Shown: positions 24,695-33,981, counted from the stretch's first letter. The stretch is DNA of 64,000 nucleotides from an uncultured Bacilli bacterium (GCA_934090795.1 CAKOJQ010000004.1:62001-126000); one strand, 5' to 3'. Notes: a model not told the origin generated them from the letters alone. Translations and numbers: made by a program.

Positions 24695-24943
24695 ATGAGA
24701 GAATTACAAATTAATAGGGTTTATAGACATTTTAAGGGTGATTATTATTTGGTAATTGATGTTGCTTATAATTCTGAAACTAAAGAAAAATATGTTGTTT
24801 ATAGAGCGTTATATGGTGATAATAAATTATGGATTAGACCTTATGATATGTTTATGAGTGAGGTTGATCACGAAAAGTATCCTGATGTTAAACAAAAATA
24901 TAGATTAGAACTTGCAGATATTAAAAGTGTAAAAGAATTATAG
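24695..24943 (+). CDS. DUF1653 family protein
   Basis: 82 aa. RVYRHFKGDYYLVIDVA, then VVYRALYGDNKLWIRP and DMFMSEV, is the DUF1653 consensus over nearly the full length. It is a small cytoplasmic beta protein of unknown function. It follows the DUF2207 gene by 15 bases with AAAGGAAAATG upstream, so it is probably the last gene of the lemA operon; a strong terminator follows. Confidence 0.88.
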   Translation: MRELQINRVYRHFKGDYYLVIDVAYNSETKEKYVVYRALYGDNKLWIRPYDMFMSEVDHEKYPDVKQKYRLELADIKSVKEL

Positions 24944-24949
24944 AAATCA

Positions 24950-24979
24950 CTTGGCTAATTGACGGCCAAGTTTTATTTT
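24950..24979 (+). terminator. Intrinsic terminator of the lemA operon
   Basis: CTTGGC (24950-24955) pairs with GCCAAG (24965-24970), followed by TTTTATTTT. Confidence 0.85.
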
Positions 24980-25011
24980 GGTATAGTTAATATAGAAATG
25001 AGGATGATAAA

Positions 25012-25581
25012 ATGAAGGATAAAAAGTTGTATGTTGGAATAGGAATAGTAGCTGTTTTAGTTGTAGGTATTCTAATTTATTTTTTAAATAATAAAAATAC
25101 TGGAGATATTAAACTAAATACAAATAGTGAATTAAAATCAATGATTGATGATGTTTATAAATTATCTAATGCTGATTTACCTGATTTAAGAACTCAAAAA
25201 ATTAGTTTGAATGATAAGGATGTTTTAAAATCATATACTGGTTTATCAAATAATGATGATGTAGAAGCAATAGTAGCATCAGAACCAGTAATGTCAAGTC
25301 AGGCTTATTCATTTGTAGCAGTTAAATTCAAAAATGGTGTAAATATTGAGAAAGTTAAAGAAGAAATGTATAACAATATTGATATGAACAAATGGTTATG
25401 TGTTTCTGCTGATGTTCTTTATTTAACTAATTACGGCAATACAATTGTCTATGTTATGAGTGAAGAAGATTGGGCTAAACCAGTTTATGATGCATTCAAG
25501 AAGTATGTAAATAATGGTAATGGAAAAGAACTAATAAAAAATAATTCATTAGATTCTGAAGAATTACCAGAAGTACAATAA
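25012..25581 (+). CDS. DUF4358-like membrane-anchored protein
   Basis: 189 aa. One N-terminal helix (about 5-24); there is no lipobox Cys. The extracytoplasmic domain contains DVEAIVASEPVMSSQAYSFVAVKF, split by normal loops, and an NTIVYVMSE strand, features of the DUF4358 family found in Firmicutes. Start follows GAGGATGATAAA. It is flanked by terminators on both sides, so monocistronic. The function of the family is unknown. Confidence 0.65.
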   Translation: MKDKKLYVGIGIVAVLVVGILIYFLNNKNTGDIKLNTNSELKSMIDDVYKLSNADLPDLRTQKISLNDKDVLKSYTGLSNNDDVEAIVASEPVMSSQAYSFVAVKFKNGVNIEKVKEEMYNNIDMNKWLCVSADVLYLTNYGNTIVYVMSEEDWAKPVYDAFKKYVNNGNGKELIKNNSLDSEELPEVQ

Positions 25582-25590
25582 ATTAAAGTT

Positions 25591-25616
25591 AACTCCTTAT
25601 ATAAGGAGTTTTATTT
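25591..25616 (+). terminator. Intrinsic terminator
   Basis: AACTCCTTAT and ATAAGGAGTT form a 10-bp perfect inverted repeat, followed by TTATTT. Confidence 0.8.
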
Positions 25617-25630
25617 GAAAGGAATTTGAT

Positions 25631-27019
25631 ATGGTATTTACTAGTATTAGTTTTATTTATTATTTTTTACCTTTATTATTAATATGTTATTTTGTTGTTC
25701 CTAAAAAATTTAGAAATATAATTTTGTTAATGTTTTCTGTTTTATTTTATTTTTATGGAGAGCCTAAGTATATATTATTGATGTTAATAGAGGTATTGAT
25801 ATCTTATGTAGTAGGATTATTAATAGATAAGTATAAAAGTAAGAATATTTTAATTATTGGAATATTTATTCATGTATTATTATTTGGAATATTTAAATAT
25901 TTTAATTTTGTAATTATTAATGTTAATAATTTATTTCATAGTAATTTGAATTTACTAAATGTTGTTTTACCGATTGGTATATCTTTTTATACTTTTCAAA
26001 TTATTAGTTATGAAATAGATGTTTATAATAAAAAGGTTAATGTTCAAAGTAATATATTAAAGTATTTTTTATATGTATTTTTGTTTCCACAATTAATAGC
26101 TGGTCCAATAGTTAGATATCAAGATGTAAATAATGAAATTGATAATAGAAATGTTACTTTTGAGATGTTTGCAAATGGATTAAGACGTTTTATTATTGGA
26201 CTTAGTAAGAAGGTAATTATTGCTAATAATTTGGGAGAATTATGTAATATATATTTAAATTTAGGTGATAAGTCTGTACTTTTTACTTGGATATTTGCAA
26301 TTAGTTATATGTTACAAATTTATTTTGATTTTTCAGGTTATTCTGATATAGCAATTGGGTTAGGTAAAATGTTAGGATTTAATTTTCCTGAAAACTTTAA
26401 TTATCCATACATGGCAAAGTCAATTACTGACTTTTGGAGAAGATGGCATATGACATTAAGTTCATGGTTTAGAGATTATGTTTATATTCCTCTTGGTGGT
26501 AATAAGAAAGGGGTATTAAAGCAAATTAGAAATATCTTAATTGTTTGGTCATTAACGGGATTATGGCATGGTGCTAGTTGGAATTTTATTCTTTGGGGAT
26601 TATATTTTGGAATATTGTTAATTTTAGAAAAGTTTATTTTAAAGAAATATTTTAGTAATGTTCCTAAATTTATTAAAGGTATTTATACTTTGTTTTTAGT
26701 TGTGATTAGTTTTGTTATCTTTCAAGGTGATAATTTAAGTAATGATTTTAATATTATAAAGGGATTGTTTGGATTAAATGGAGAGTTGTTTATAAATAAT
26801 GTAACATTATATTATTTAAAGGGATATGTTTTATTTATTGTGTTAGGTGTAATTGGTGCTACTAATTATGTTAAAAATTTAGTTATTAAAATAAGTAATG
26901 GTAAAGGTAAAAAAATTATTAATATATTGGAGCCTATTTATTTACTAATATTATTAATAATTGTTACTATGTATTTAATAGATAGTTCTTATAATCCATT
27001 TTTATATTTTAGATTTTAA
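25631..27019 (+). CDS. MBOAT O-acyltransferase (AlgI/DltB type)
   Basis: 462 aa, about ten membrane helices. It opens MVFTSISFIYYFLPLLLICY, the usual AlgI start. Conserved blocks are FYTFQIISYEIDVY, QLIAGPIVRY, DFSGYSDIAIGLGKMLGF, then DFWRRWHMTLSSWFRDYVYI, and the catalytic His about 313 in LWHGASWNF. AlgI-type enzymes move acyl groups across the membrane onto secreted polysaccharides. It is followed after 11 bases by an AlgJ-like protein, so the pair should O-acetylate a cell-wall or capsule polymer. No dlt genes are adjacent, so D-alanylation is unlikely. Confidence 0.92.
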   Translation: MVFTSISFIYYFLPLLLICYFVVPKKFRNIILLMFSVLFYFYGEPKYILLMLIEVLISYVVGLLIDKYKSKNILIIGIFIHVLLFGIFKYFNFVIINVNNLFHSNLNLLNVVLPIGISFYTFQIISYEIDVYNKKVNVQSNILKYFLYVFLFPQLIAGPIVRYQDVNNEIDNRNVTFEMFANGLRRFIIGLSKKVIIANNLGELCNIYLNLGDKSVLFTWIFAISYMLQIYFDFSGYSDIAIGLGKMLGFNFPENFNYPYMAKSITDFWRRWHMTLSSWFRDYVYIPLGGNKKGVLKQIRNILIVWSLTGLWHGASWNFILWGLYFGILLILEKFILKKYFSNVPKFIKGIYTLFLVVISFVIFQGDNLSNDFNIIKGLFGLNGELFINNVTLYYLKGYVLFIVLGVIGATNYVKNLVIKISNGKGKKIINILEPIYLLILLIIVTMYLIDSSYNPFLYFRF

Positions 27020-27030
27020 GGGGAATATAT

Positions 27031-28116
27031 ATGATTGATAAAGTTAAAAATATAATTGTTTCAATTTTATTTGGTGGTATTCTTGTAATAGTTCTAATTG
27101 TTAATATATTTTCTAAAGATAAAGATATATCAATTAGTGAGAGAAGAAGATTAGCAAGTTTTCCGGAGTTTTCAGTAAATAATATATTTAATGGTACATT
27201 TTTTAGTAATTTTGATAAATACGCAGTTGATCAATTTGTGATGAGAGATTATATAAGAGAAAATAAAGTTAGGTTAGATTTAGCTATAAAAAATAATTAT
27301 CATGATGTCTATGTTTATAATGATTATTTGATTAAGCAAGAATATCCATTAAATGAAAGTTCTTTAAAGAATTTAACTGATAGAATTAACTCTATAAGCA
27401 ACAAGTATTTAAATAATTCTAAAATATATTATAGTGTTGTACCTGATAAGAATTATTTTGTTAATAATGGTAATTTAAAAATGAATTATGATTTACTAAT
27501 AAGTAAAATGAATAGTGAATTAAGTAGTTTTAATTATATAGATATTATGAATAGTTTATCTTTAGAAGATTATTATTATAGTGATAGTCATTTTAAACAG
27601 GAAAATATTGTTAAAGTAGCAAATGTAATTTTAGATAAAATGGGTAATAGTTATTATAAAGATATAAATTATAATATGCAAAATGTTGGTGTTTTTAAGG
27701 GTGTTTATTCTTACCAAGTTCCAGTTAAAATAAAAGAAGATAATATTAATATTTTAACTAATGAATATATAGATAATGCGATTGTATATGATAATTTAAA
27801 TAAAATAGATATAAATGTTTATGATAAAAGTAAGATTAATTCTTGGGATTTATATGATATATACTTAGGTGGAGCAAAGGGATTGCTTACAATTTATAAT
27901 AATTTGGCAAGTAGTGATGATGAATTAATTGTATTTAGAGATTCTTATGGTAGTTCTTTAGTACCATTATTAATTAGTTCTTATAAAAAGATAATTGTTA
28001 TTGATACTAGGTATATTTCTTCAAATATTTTAGATAATTATGTTGAATTTAAGGGACAAGATGTTTTGTTTTTGTATAGTGTTAGCACTATTAACAATAG
28101 TTTTACCGTTAAATAA
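27031..28116 (+). CDS. AlgJ/AlgX-like (DHHW) SGNH-fold acetyltransferase partner
   Basis: 361 aa. N-terminal helix (about 8-27), then SERRRLASFPEF, FDKYAVDQFVMRD, a YSDSHFKQE segment matching the DxH-type catalytic motif, and FRDSYGSSLVPLL, the Ser-containing block of this family. The partner of MBOAT proteins, it takes the acyl group to the glycan outside. Start follows AGGGGAATATAT. The motif is DSH rather than DHH, which is seen in Gram-positive members. Confidence 0.85.
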   Translation: MIDKVKNIIVSILFGGILVIVLIVNIFSKDKDISISERRRLASFPEFSVNNIFNGTFFSNFDKYAVDQFVMRDYIRENKVRLDLAIKNNYHDVYVYNDYLIKQEYPLNESSLKNLTDRINSISNKYLNNSKIYYSVVPDKNYFVNNGNLKMNYDLLISKMNSELSSFNYIDIMNSLSLEDYYYSDSHFKQENIVKVANVILDKMGNSYYKDINYNMQNVGVFKGVYSYQVPVKIKEDNINILTNEYIDNAIVYDNLNKIDINVYDKSKINSWDLYDIYLGGAKGLLTIYNNLASSDDELIVFRDSYGSSLVPLLISSYKKIIVIDTRYISSNILDNYVEFKGQDVLFLYSVSTINNSFTVK

Positions 28117-28140
28117 TATAATTAATGGGAGGAAATAAAA

Positions 28141-28824
28141 GTGATTTTAATTGGTATTGTTTCAAGAATGTATAATAATTTAGATTGTCAAGATATATGT
28201 CAAGTACATGAACAAATTAGAAAAGCTTTAGCTAGATATGATGATGTTTGTTTAATAAGTGTTTTACCAACGGAAGATTATAATTATAATGAAACTAATC
28301 AAGGAATGGATAAGGTTAATGAGGATAAATTATCTTATATTTTAGATAAATGTGATGGGTTTGTTTTACCGGGAGGAAGTTATTATTATAATTTTGATGA
28401 ATATATAATTAAGTATGCATTAGATAACGATAAACCTTTACTTGGGATATGTTTGGGATTTCAAGCAATTTGTAGTTGTTTAGCTAAAAATAGAGATAAG
28501 TTTGCAATGGAGAAGAGAGTAAATTATAGTAATCATTATAAGAATCCGTTTGAATATGCACATAATGTTTATATTGATAAAGATAGTTTACTTTATAAGA
28601 TAATTGGAACTGATGTTATGCTTGTAAATAGTGTTCATCATGATATTGTTGATTTTGAACTTAATGATATGGTAAAAATAAATGCGATTAGTGACGATGA
28701 TATTGTTGAAGGAGTAGAGGTTAAAGACAAGAAGTTTATTATGGGATTACAATGGCATCCAGAATATATAATGGATGATAATTCTTGTAAAATTTTTAAT
28801 TATTTTGTAAAAATGTGTAAATAA
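28141..28824 (+). CDS. Class I glutamine amidotransferase-like gamma-glutamyl hydrolase (peptidase C26)
   Basis: 227 aa, GTG start after GGGAGG. GICLGFQAICS carries the nucleophile Cys about 104, and LQWHPEYIM the His about 206 and Glu of the triad. LPGGSYYYN matches the oxyanion region. Members such as PuuD hydrolyse gamma-glutamyl bonds of gamma-glutamyl-GABA or folates. It may share a transcript with the acyltransferase pair (24-base gap), though no functional link is obvious. Confidence 0.85.
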   Translation: MILIGIVSRMYNNLDCQDICQVHEQIRKALARYDDVCLISVLPTEDYNYNETNQGMDKVNEDKLSYILDKCDGFVLPGGSYYYNFDEYIIKYALDNDKPLLGICLGFQAICSCLAKNRDKFAMEKRVNYSNHYKNPFEYAHNVYIDKDSLLYKIIGTDVMLVNSVHHDIVDFELNDMVKINAISDDDIVEGVEVKDKKFIMGLQWHPEYIMDDNSCKIFNYFVKMCK

Positions 28825-28830
28825 AAAAAG

Positions 28831-28881
28831 TAAATTCCACTCTTTTAGGTAATAAATATATATAGAAGGGAGGAATTTTTT
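28831..28881 (+). terminator. Hairpin overlapping a ribosome site
   Basis: AAATTCCACTC (about 28833-28843) pairs imperfectly with GGGAGGAATTT (from 28868), followed by T. It can end the C26 transcript. The GGGAGG arm is also the ribosome site of the 26-aa open frame at 28883, so the stem would mask it. Confidence 0.5.
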
Positions 28882-28882
28882 T

Positions 28883-28963
28883 ATGATTAAATTTTTAAAT
28901 GATTTAAGTGAATATCTTAGAGTGATTAAAATAAAATTATTAATGTTTGTTTTATTTGATTAA
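28883..28963 (+). CDS. Possible 26-aa membrane-active peptide
   Basis: ATG at 28883, 9 bases after GGGAGG. The peptide (MIKFLNDLSEYLRVIKIKLL, then MFVLFD) is amphipathic and then hydrophobic, a layout seen in small type I toxin or leader peptides. A hairpin covers its ribosome site and a minus-strand terminator follows. It is supported only by the ribosome site and composition. Confidence 0.3.
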   Translation: MIKFLNDLSEYLRVIKIKLLMFVLFD

Positions 28964-28990
28964 AAAAAGGTGCTGTAAAGGAGCGCCTTA
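28964..28990 (-). terminator. Terminator of the DUF3006 unit
   Basis: On the minus strand AGGCGCT pairs with AGCACCT (one mismatch), followed by seven T. Confidence 0.65.
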
Positions 28991-29185
28991 ATCTATGAAA
29001 AGATCATTTATTAAATTATTAATGTTATTTTTTCTTTTTTTCATTTCATCCTTATTTAAAGTGATTGTATAAATATCATTTTCTTTAGCGTTAGGAATTA
29101 ATTGTTTGGGTAAGTTAATTATTTTACCATTTTCTAATTCAACTATTAAATAATTTTCTTCTATTCGATCGATTGTTATTGTCAT
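28988..29185 (-). CDS. DUF3006 family protein
   Basis: 65 aa from ATG at 29185, one base after the upstream stop. MTITIDRIEENYLIVELENG followed by LPKQLIPNAKENDIYTI is the DUF3006 consensus, a small beta-barrel-like domain. These genes usually accompany ComEC/Rec2-like MBL hydrolases, as here. The function is unknown; the C-terminus is a basic helix. Confidence 0.8.
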   Translation of the reverse strand: MTITIDRIEENYLIVELENGKIINLPKQLIPNAKENDIYTITLNKDEMKKRKNNINNLINDLFID

Positions 29186-29186
29186 A

Positions 29187-30088
29187 TTATTTCTCACTTT
29201 CTATTTTAATGTTTGTTCCATCTGATGAAGCTCTAATAGTTCCATTTATGCTTGTTAAATATATCTTAGTTCCAGAATTTTCCCAGTTTGTAATTGTTTC
29301 TTCTTTGGGTAAATTGTATTTGTTGTTTAAACCAACGGAAATAATTCCGTATTTAGCTTTTACTTTTTTGATAAAATTGATGCTTGATGATGTGTTAGAA
29401 CCATGGTGACCTATTTTAATTACATCGGCAGTTACATTTTCTTTAATTTCATTTTCACTTAGTTTTTCTGCATCTCCCATAAATAAGAATTTTGTAGTTC
29501 CATAAGTTATTTTAGTTACTACTGAATAATTATTAAGTTCAGTGTATGTCTCACTATTAGGTGCTAAAATGTTTATTTTTAAAGCATCAGTATCAATTAT
29601 TGAGGTGCCTGCTTTAGCAGTGTTAATTTTTAAATTTTTATCTTTGATTGCTATTAGAAGATTTTCATAAGTTTTGGTTGTTGATACGACTTTTGGCATA
29701 TAAATTTTTCCGATTTCAAAAGTATTAATAATGTCTTTTAATCCACCGATATGATCTGTATGGGGATGGGTTCCAATAACATAATCTATTTTTTGATAAG
29801 ATAATTTATTATCTTTTCACTTTGATAAGATTCTGCTGCATCAATTAACATTGTTTCATTATTAGGTAGTTCAATAAATATTGAATCACCTTGACCAACA
29901 TCTAAGTAGTGAACTTTTAATAAATCATTATTCGTATTTATGTAGTCATTTTGATTTTGGTTATTATTTTGATTAAATAAATTTTTAATTTTATCTTGAT
30001 TATTAATGATTAAGAATGCAAGAAGTATGATTAATATTTCAAAAAAGTTTCTTTTGATATTTCTTTTAATTTTTTTATGTTTTGCCAT
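29187..30088 (-). pseudogene. ComEC/Rec2-like MBL-fold hydrolase, frameshifted
   Basis: The N-terminal part (ATG 30088, after GGAGA) has a membrane helix (about 15-30), an Asn/Gln linker and VHYLDVGQGDSIFIELPN; it stops at 29786 after IKK. The other frame resumes at once with IDYVIGTHPHTDHIGGL, the HxHxDH metal site, and continues through FMGDAEKLSENE and KIGHHGSN to the end, giving about 300 aa if one A is restored in the run near 29789-29794. The domain is otherwise intact: a secreted metallo-beta-lactamase-fold phosphodiesterase or nuclease. The lesion is a single missing A, so a recent mutation or a base-calling error are both possible. Confidence 0.8.
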
Positions 30089-30137
30089 ATCTTATTCTCC
30101 TATAATAAATATACATTAAAATAGATGGTTTGTTAAG

Positions 30138-31823
30138 TTATTCTTTAACTAAGGGAGTAAACTTTTCAATTGCATTTCTTAATTTTGGATGTTTAATAAC
30201 GAAGTGAATTAGAGGATTGAAATTTTTGGATATAATAACGTAATTATCTTCTAAAATAGTGATTGTTATATTATTGAATGTTTTTTCATCTAAACTTACA
30301 ATATGATAATTTTTATGTTTTTTAGCAAATTCTTTAGTTTCTAATAAATGTTTTTCATAATCTTGATAGTCATATTTAATTTTTTTATCAATATTAAAAT
30401 TTTCAAGAGTTAGATATATTTTTTCATTTATAAAATTGTCTTCTTTAATGGTGGTAATATAATCTGTTAAGGTATTATCTTTTATGATAGATAAGTACTT
30501 ATCTAATTCAGTTTTTTTATAATTTATAATATTATTAATTTCGTTATTAGTTAGATTATTCTTTTTAAGTATTGACATTAGTAATTCATCTGAAATTGTA
30601 AATAGAGGGAGTGATGATAAATATCTTTTACGATTTATTTTAATTTTTTTATCATTTTCTAAAAATATTTGGTAATCTTTTTCATTATTCATAGTGTATA
30701 TTTCCATTAGAGGTGATGCTTTTTCAATAAGTTTATTTGCTTTTTCTTTGTAGTAACTTACTTCATTCTTGTTTGATGTTATGTAATATTTGCCTAGATT
30801 ATGGTAACCATTAATACATTCACCAGTTAAGGCAATACTTCCAGATACATAGTTTAAATGGTTATATATATTGGTTTTTATATCTTTAAAATAGAAAGGT
30901 CTTATTTGACCAGTCATGTAAATAGGAATCCAGCTTTCAAGACCTAACATCATTTCATTAAATGGTCTATTGATGTTATGAATTATATTTAAGTGAAGAT
31001 TCTTTTTTAAACACATTGCAATTCCAAACATCCATTTTTTGCCAAAGTTAAGATCTTTAGCCATATCTTCCATGGGCATATCACTACACATAAAAATTGG
31101 TTCTTTACTTGATGAAAAAACAGTTCCTTTAAAGAACGCTAATTCACCTTTTTTCATTTCTTCAATACCATAATAATTTTTGCTTTTTATTTGGTAAAAT
31201 GGAATAACTGGTACTTTTAATTTGTCAAATTTAATAGCTTTGATATAGTCATTTAAATTAAAGTCATCTACTTTTTTTAGAAAGTTATTAATCTCATTAT
31301 TAATATTTTCAATGTTATTTATTAGATATGATTTTATATTTTCTGGTTTTATTTTATCATTTTCAATATTTATTAATGAAGATAAATTTTCATTGTTATA
31401 TTTTTTATAAATATAATTTGAAAGAGAATTTAAAAATGCTTCTTTGTTATGGGGAACTCTATTTCCTTTTCTTATTTTTGATAGATATGATGCATCAAAG
31501 TTTAAGTTTTTAGATAATTCGTTAACATTTATTTTTAGGTAGTCAATCAATTTATTTAGATTTGGAATTACTTTTTCAAAGTCGATAGTTATGGGTGTTT
31601 CTGCTGCTTTAAATGTATTTGTCATTTCTTCTTTTGTGTATTTTTCATTTGACAATTTTGTCAATCCTTCAATTATTTTATCTAAATTATTTTGACTAGG
31701 TATTCTATTTCCAGTTCGATATCTACTTATAATAGTTTCAGATATATTTGATGCTTTTGATAATTCTTTTGATGTACATTTTAATTCTTTCATATAATTT
31801 TTTAATATGTCACTTATTTCCAT
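30138..31823 (-). CDS. Large XRE-type regulator with two helix-turn-helix segments
   Basis: 561 aa. Residues 1-60 (LSKASNISETIISRYRTGNR) and 85-145 (LSKNLNFDASYLSKIRKGNR) are XRE-like helix-turn-helix units. The remaining 400 residues form a soluble alpha/beta region that I cannot assign, with a conserved-looking GKKWMFGIAMCLKKNLHLNI then NRPFNEMMLGLESWIPIYMTG. It probably senses a ligand and binds its own promoter: a TGACAA-A-TTGTCA palindrome lies over its promoter and a second copy lies within its 5' coding sequence. It is divergent from the zinc-ribbon genes, which are candidate targets. Confidence 0.7.
   Translation of the reverse strand: MEISDILKNYMKELKCTSKELSKASNISETIISRYRTGNRIPSQNNLDKIIEGLTKLSNEKYTKEEMTNTFKAAETPITIDFEKVIPNLNKLIDYLKINVNELSKNLNFDASYLSKIRKGNRVPHNKEAFLNSLSNYIYKKYNNENLSSLINIENDKIKPENIKSYLINNIENINNEINNFLKKVDDFNLNDYIKAIKFDKLKVPVIPFYQIKSKNYYGIEEMKKGELAFFKGTVFSSSKEPIFMCSDMPMEDMAKDLNFGKKWMFGIAMCLKKNLHLNIIHNINRPFNEMMLGLESWIPIYMTGQIRPFYFKDIKTNIYNHLNYVSGSIALTGECINGYHNLGKYYITSNKNEVSYYKEKANKLIEKASPLMEIYTMNNEKDYQIFLENDKKIKINRKRYLSSLPLFTISDELLMSILKKNNLTNNEINNIINYKKTELDKYLSIIKDNTLTDYITTIKEDNFINEKIYLTLENFNIDKKIKYDYQDYEKHLLETKEFAKKHKNYHIVSLDEKTFNNITITILEDNYVIISKNFNPLIHFVIKHPKLRNAIEKFTPLVKE
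31649..31664. promoter_or_regulatory. Intragenic operator-like palindrome
   Basis: TTGACAATTTTGTCAA, near-perfect, lies inside the 5' coding part of the XRE gene and matches the promoter palindrome at 31857-31869. It could allow looping or roadblock repression. Confidence 0.4.
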
Positions 31824-31840
31824 AATTATTCACCAATTTC

Positions 31841-31914
31841 ATTATATATTATTTATTGACAAATTGTCATTGACTTTTTTGGCAATTTGCTTTCATTTAA
31901 GTACTTTATATAAT
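31841..31914. promoter_or_regulatory. Divergent promoters with operator palindrome
   Basis: Leftward: TATAAT (31841-31846 on the minus strand) with an ATGACA -35 at 31865-31870. Rightward: TTGCTT (31887-31892) and TATAAT (31909-31914). TGACAA-A-TTGTCA (31857-31869) overlaps the leftward -35 and spacer, and a half-matching GGCAATTTGC lies at 31881-31890 beside the rightward -35. Confidence 0.6.
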
Positions 31915-31950
31915 ATGATTTATCTATAGTTAGTGAGAGGTGGAGTTAAA

Positions 31951-32658
31951 ATGGCTTTAATTAATTGTCCAGAGTGTAAAAATAAAATAAGTGATAAAGC
32001 GGAGAGTTGTCCTAAGTGTGGATATGAAATTAATAAAAATAGAAATAATAATTTAGGTATTAAGAAAAATAATTCTAATTATGTAATGATTGTTATTGTT
32101 ATTATATTAGTAATTGGTGCTATATATTTACTTGATAATACTAATAAGAATAAAGGTAATACACCTAGCACGACAAGTCCTACGACTACAAGTGCGGTTA
32201 ACTTAAATGGTTATAGTGTTTATAATGATAAATATTTAGGTGTTTCTTATCAGTTACCAAATAATTATAAAGTTTATTATGGAAATGATAATTTAGTTTA
32301 TTTAGGAACTAATGTTGATAATCAAGGGGCATTTATACCTTATATTGTTATTGGTAGGTATGATAATTATAATGATGGTGCTAAATTTTTAAATGAATTT
32401 ACAGAATATATTCGTAGGGAATATCCAGATATGATTATCACAATTGATTTGCTTAGTGGAACTATTAATGGTAAAACAACTTATGGGATTCAGTATAAAT
32501 ATACTGTTAATGGTCGTATTGTTATTGATAATAGATATGCAATTGTTATTAATAATAAAGTTTATATGATTGGATCTAAGGAAGAAAATGTTAATTCGGC
32601 TGAAATAAATAAAGTTGTTGAAAATGTTATTGCAACATTTACAGAGGGAGGTAAGTAG
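31951..32658 (+). CDS. Zinc-ribbon membrane protein with PsbP/Mog1-like outer domain
   Basis: 235 aa from ATG at 31951, after GAGGTGGAG. Zinc ribbon at 5-25 (CPECKNKISDKAESCPKCGY), one helix about 46-66, a Thr/Ser-rich linker, then an alpha/beta domain (GVSYQLPNNYKVYYG to VENVIATFTEGG) of the kind annotated PsbP- or Mog1-like. The ribbon would be cytoplasmic and the domain outside. It is followed after 2 bases by another zinc-ribbon protein, so the two are co-translated. Control by the divergent XRE protein is likely. Confidence 0.7.
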   Translation: MALINCPECKNKISDKAESCPKCGYEINKNRNNNLGIKKNNSNYVMIVIVIILVIGAIYLLDNTNKNKGNTPSTTSPTTTSAVNLNGYSVYNDKYLGVSYQLPNNYKVYYGNDNLVYLGTNVDNQGAFIPYIVIGRYDNYNDGAKFLNEFTEYIRREYPDMIITIDLLSGTINGKTTYGIQYKYTVNGRIVIDNRYAIVINNKVYMIGSKEENVNSAEINKVVENVIATFTEGGK

Positions 32659-32660
32659 TT

Positions 32661-33830
32661 ATGGCTTTAATAAAATGTAGTGAATGTGGAAAAGAAATAT
32701 CATCTAATGCGAAGAAATGTCCTCATTGTGGAATAAATGTTAATTTAGTAAAATGTCCAGAGTGTGGTGCTAAATTAAATGGTGATGAAAGTACTTGTCC
32801 GGAATGTGGTTTTCCTGTTAATAAGAAAAATGCAACTGGAGTTATATTTGAAAATTTAGATAAAATAACTGGTGCTAAATCTAAGAGTTATGTTACTTTT
32901 AAAGATTTATTTAAAAATACTTTTAAGAAACATAGTGAAGAGGAATTAGATGAATTATTTACATGTGGATCAGATAAAACAACGCCTGATATTAAAGATA
33001 TTGATGTAAAAAATGCGAGTGCATGGGTTTATTTTAAAATATTTGTGTTCTTTATTCTTGCTTATATACCAACAAGAATTGGTTATTTAGTTTATGGTAA
33101 TTTAAATTGTTTACCAGGAATGGTTGTACTTGGAGCATTTGCTGTTCCAGTAACAATTTTAATTTTCTTTTTTGAAATTAATTTATTTAGAAATATTCCT
33201 TTTTATAAAGTTATTAAATACTTTATTTTAGGTGGAGCATTAAGTTTAATAATTGCATTGTTGTTCTTTTCTTTAGATATTAATACAGATATTTCAACAT
33301 ATACTGGTGCGCTTATGGTTGGCTTAATTGAAGAGATACCTAAAGCAACAGTTGTAGCTCTTTTCTTAGCAAAAAGAAAAAAGAGTAGTTATATTCTTGA
33401 TGGATTGTTAGTTGGTGCAGCAGTAGGTGCTGGATTTGCGGCATTTGAAACAGCAGGTTATATTTTAAGACATGGTTTAGTTAATGGTGTTGATAATATT
33501 TATGGTGCATCTGCAATGCTTAATATTATAAAATTAAGAGGTTTTTTAGCACCAGGAGGACATGTTGCTTGGGCGGCTATTGAAGGGGCTGCACTGATGT
33601 ATGTTAAAGGTTTTGAACCGCTTAATAAAAAACATTATAATGATAAAAGATTTTTACTTATGTGTTTAATTCCAATATTGCTTCATGGAATTTGGGATAT
33701 GCCTATTCCATCTCCTTACTATATTGTTCAAATTATTTTAACTTTTTTAGCTTGGATTGTAATAATTTACTTTATAAACTTAGGTTTAAAGCAGATTGAA
33801 GAAGCAAAAGAAGCAGGAATTAAAAGATAG
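32661..33830 (+). CDS. Zinc-ribbon protein fused to PrsW-family intramembrane protease
   Basis: 389 aa. Two zinc ribbons at 5-21 and 31-52 (CSECGKEISSNAKKCPHCG; CPECG with CPECGFP), a linker, then eight or so helices. GLIEEIPKATVVALFL carries the EE(x)xK motif of PrsW; GFAAFETAGYIL and PGGHVAWAAIEG carry the other conserved Glu and His. PrsW proteases cut anti-sigma factors within the membrane (RsiW in Bacillus). The substrate here is unknown; the anti-sigma-like protein at 47118 is one candidate. A terminator follows. Confidence 0.85.
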   Translation: MALIKCSECGKEISSNAKKCPHCGINVNLVKCPECGAKLNGDESTCPECGFPVNKKNATGVIFENLDKITGAKSKSYVTFKDLFKNTFKKHSEEELDELFTCGSDKTTPDIKDIDVKNASAWVYFKIFVFFILAYIPTRIGYLVYGNLNCLPGMVVLGAFAVPVTILIFFFEINLFRNIPFYKVIKYFILGGALSLIIALLFFSLDINTDISTYTGALMVGLIEEIPKATVVALFLAKRKKSSYILDGLLVGAAVGAGFAAFETAGYILRHGLVNGVDNIYGASAMLNIIKLRGFLAPGGHVAWAAIEGAALMYVKGFEPLNKKHYNDKRFLLMCLIPILLHGIWDMPIPSPYYIVQIILTFLAWIVIIYFINLGLKQIEEAKEAGIKR

Positions 33831-33837
33831 ATAAATG

Positions 33838-33868
33838 GACTATTAAATATTTAATGGTCTTTTCTTTT
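33838..33868 (+). terminator. Intrinsic terminator after the PrsW gene
   Basis: GACTATTAAAT and ATTTAATGGTC pair with one wobble, followed by a T-rich run. Confidence 0.75.
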
Positions 33869-33981
33869 GGTATTTATCTTGCTTAAATCTTACTTAAAAT
33901 AATTTTGACTTTGTAAATTGGTTAAAGTAGAATCTATTAAAATTAGTTAAAATATATTATAATTTTGGTAGGTGGTTTTAT

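Noticed and set aside
25631..28116. dlt operon for D-alanylation
   Set aside because: The MBOAT protein is followed by an AlgJ-like partner, and no DltA or DltC gene is adjacent, so O-acetylation is the better reading.
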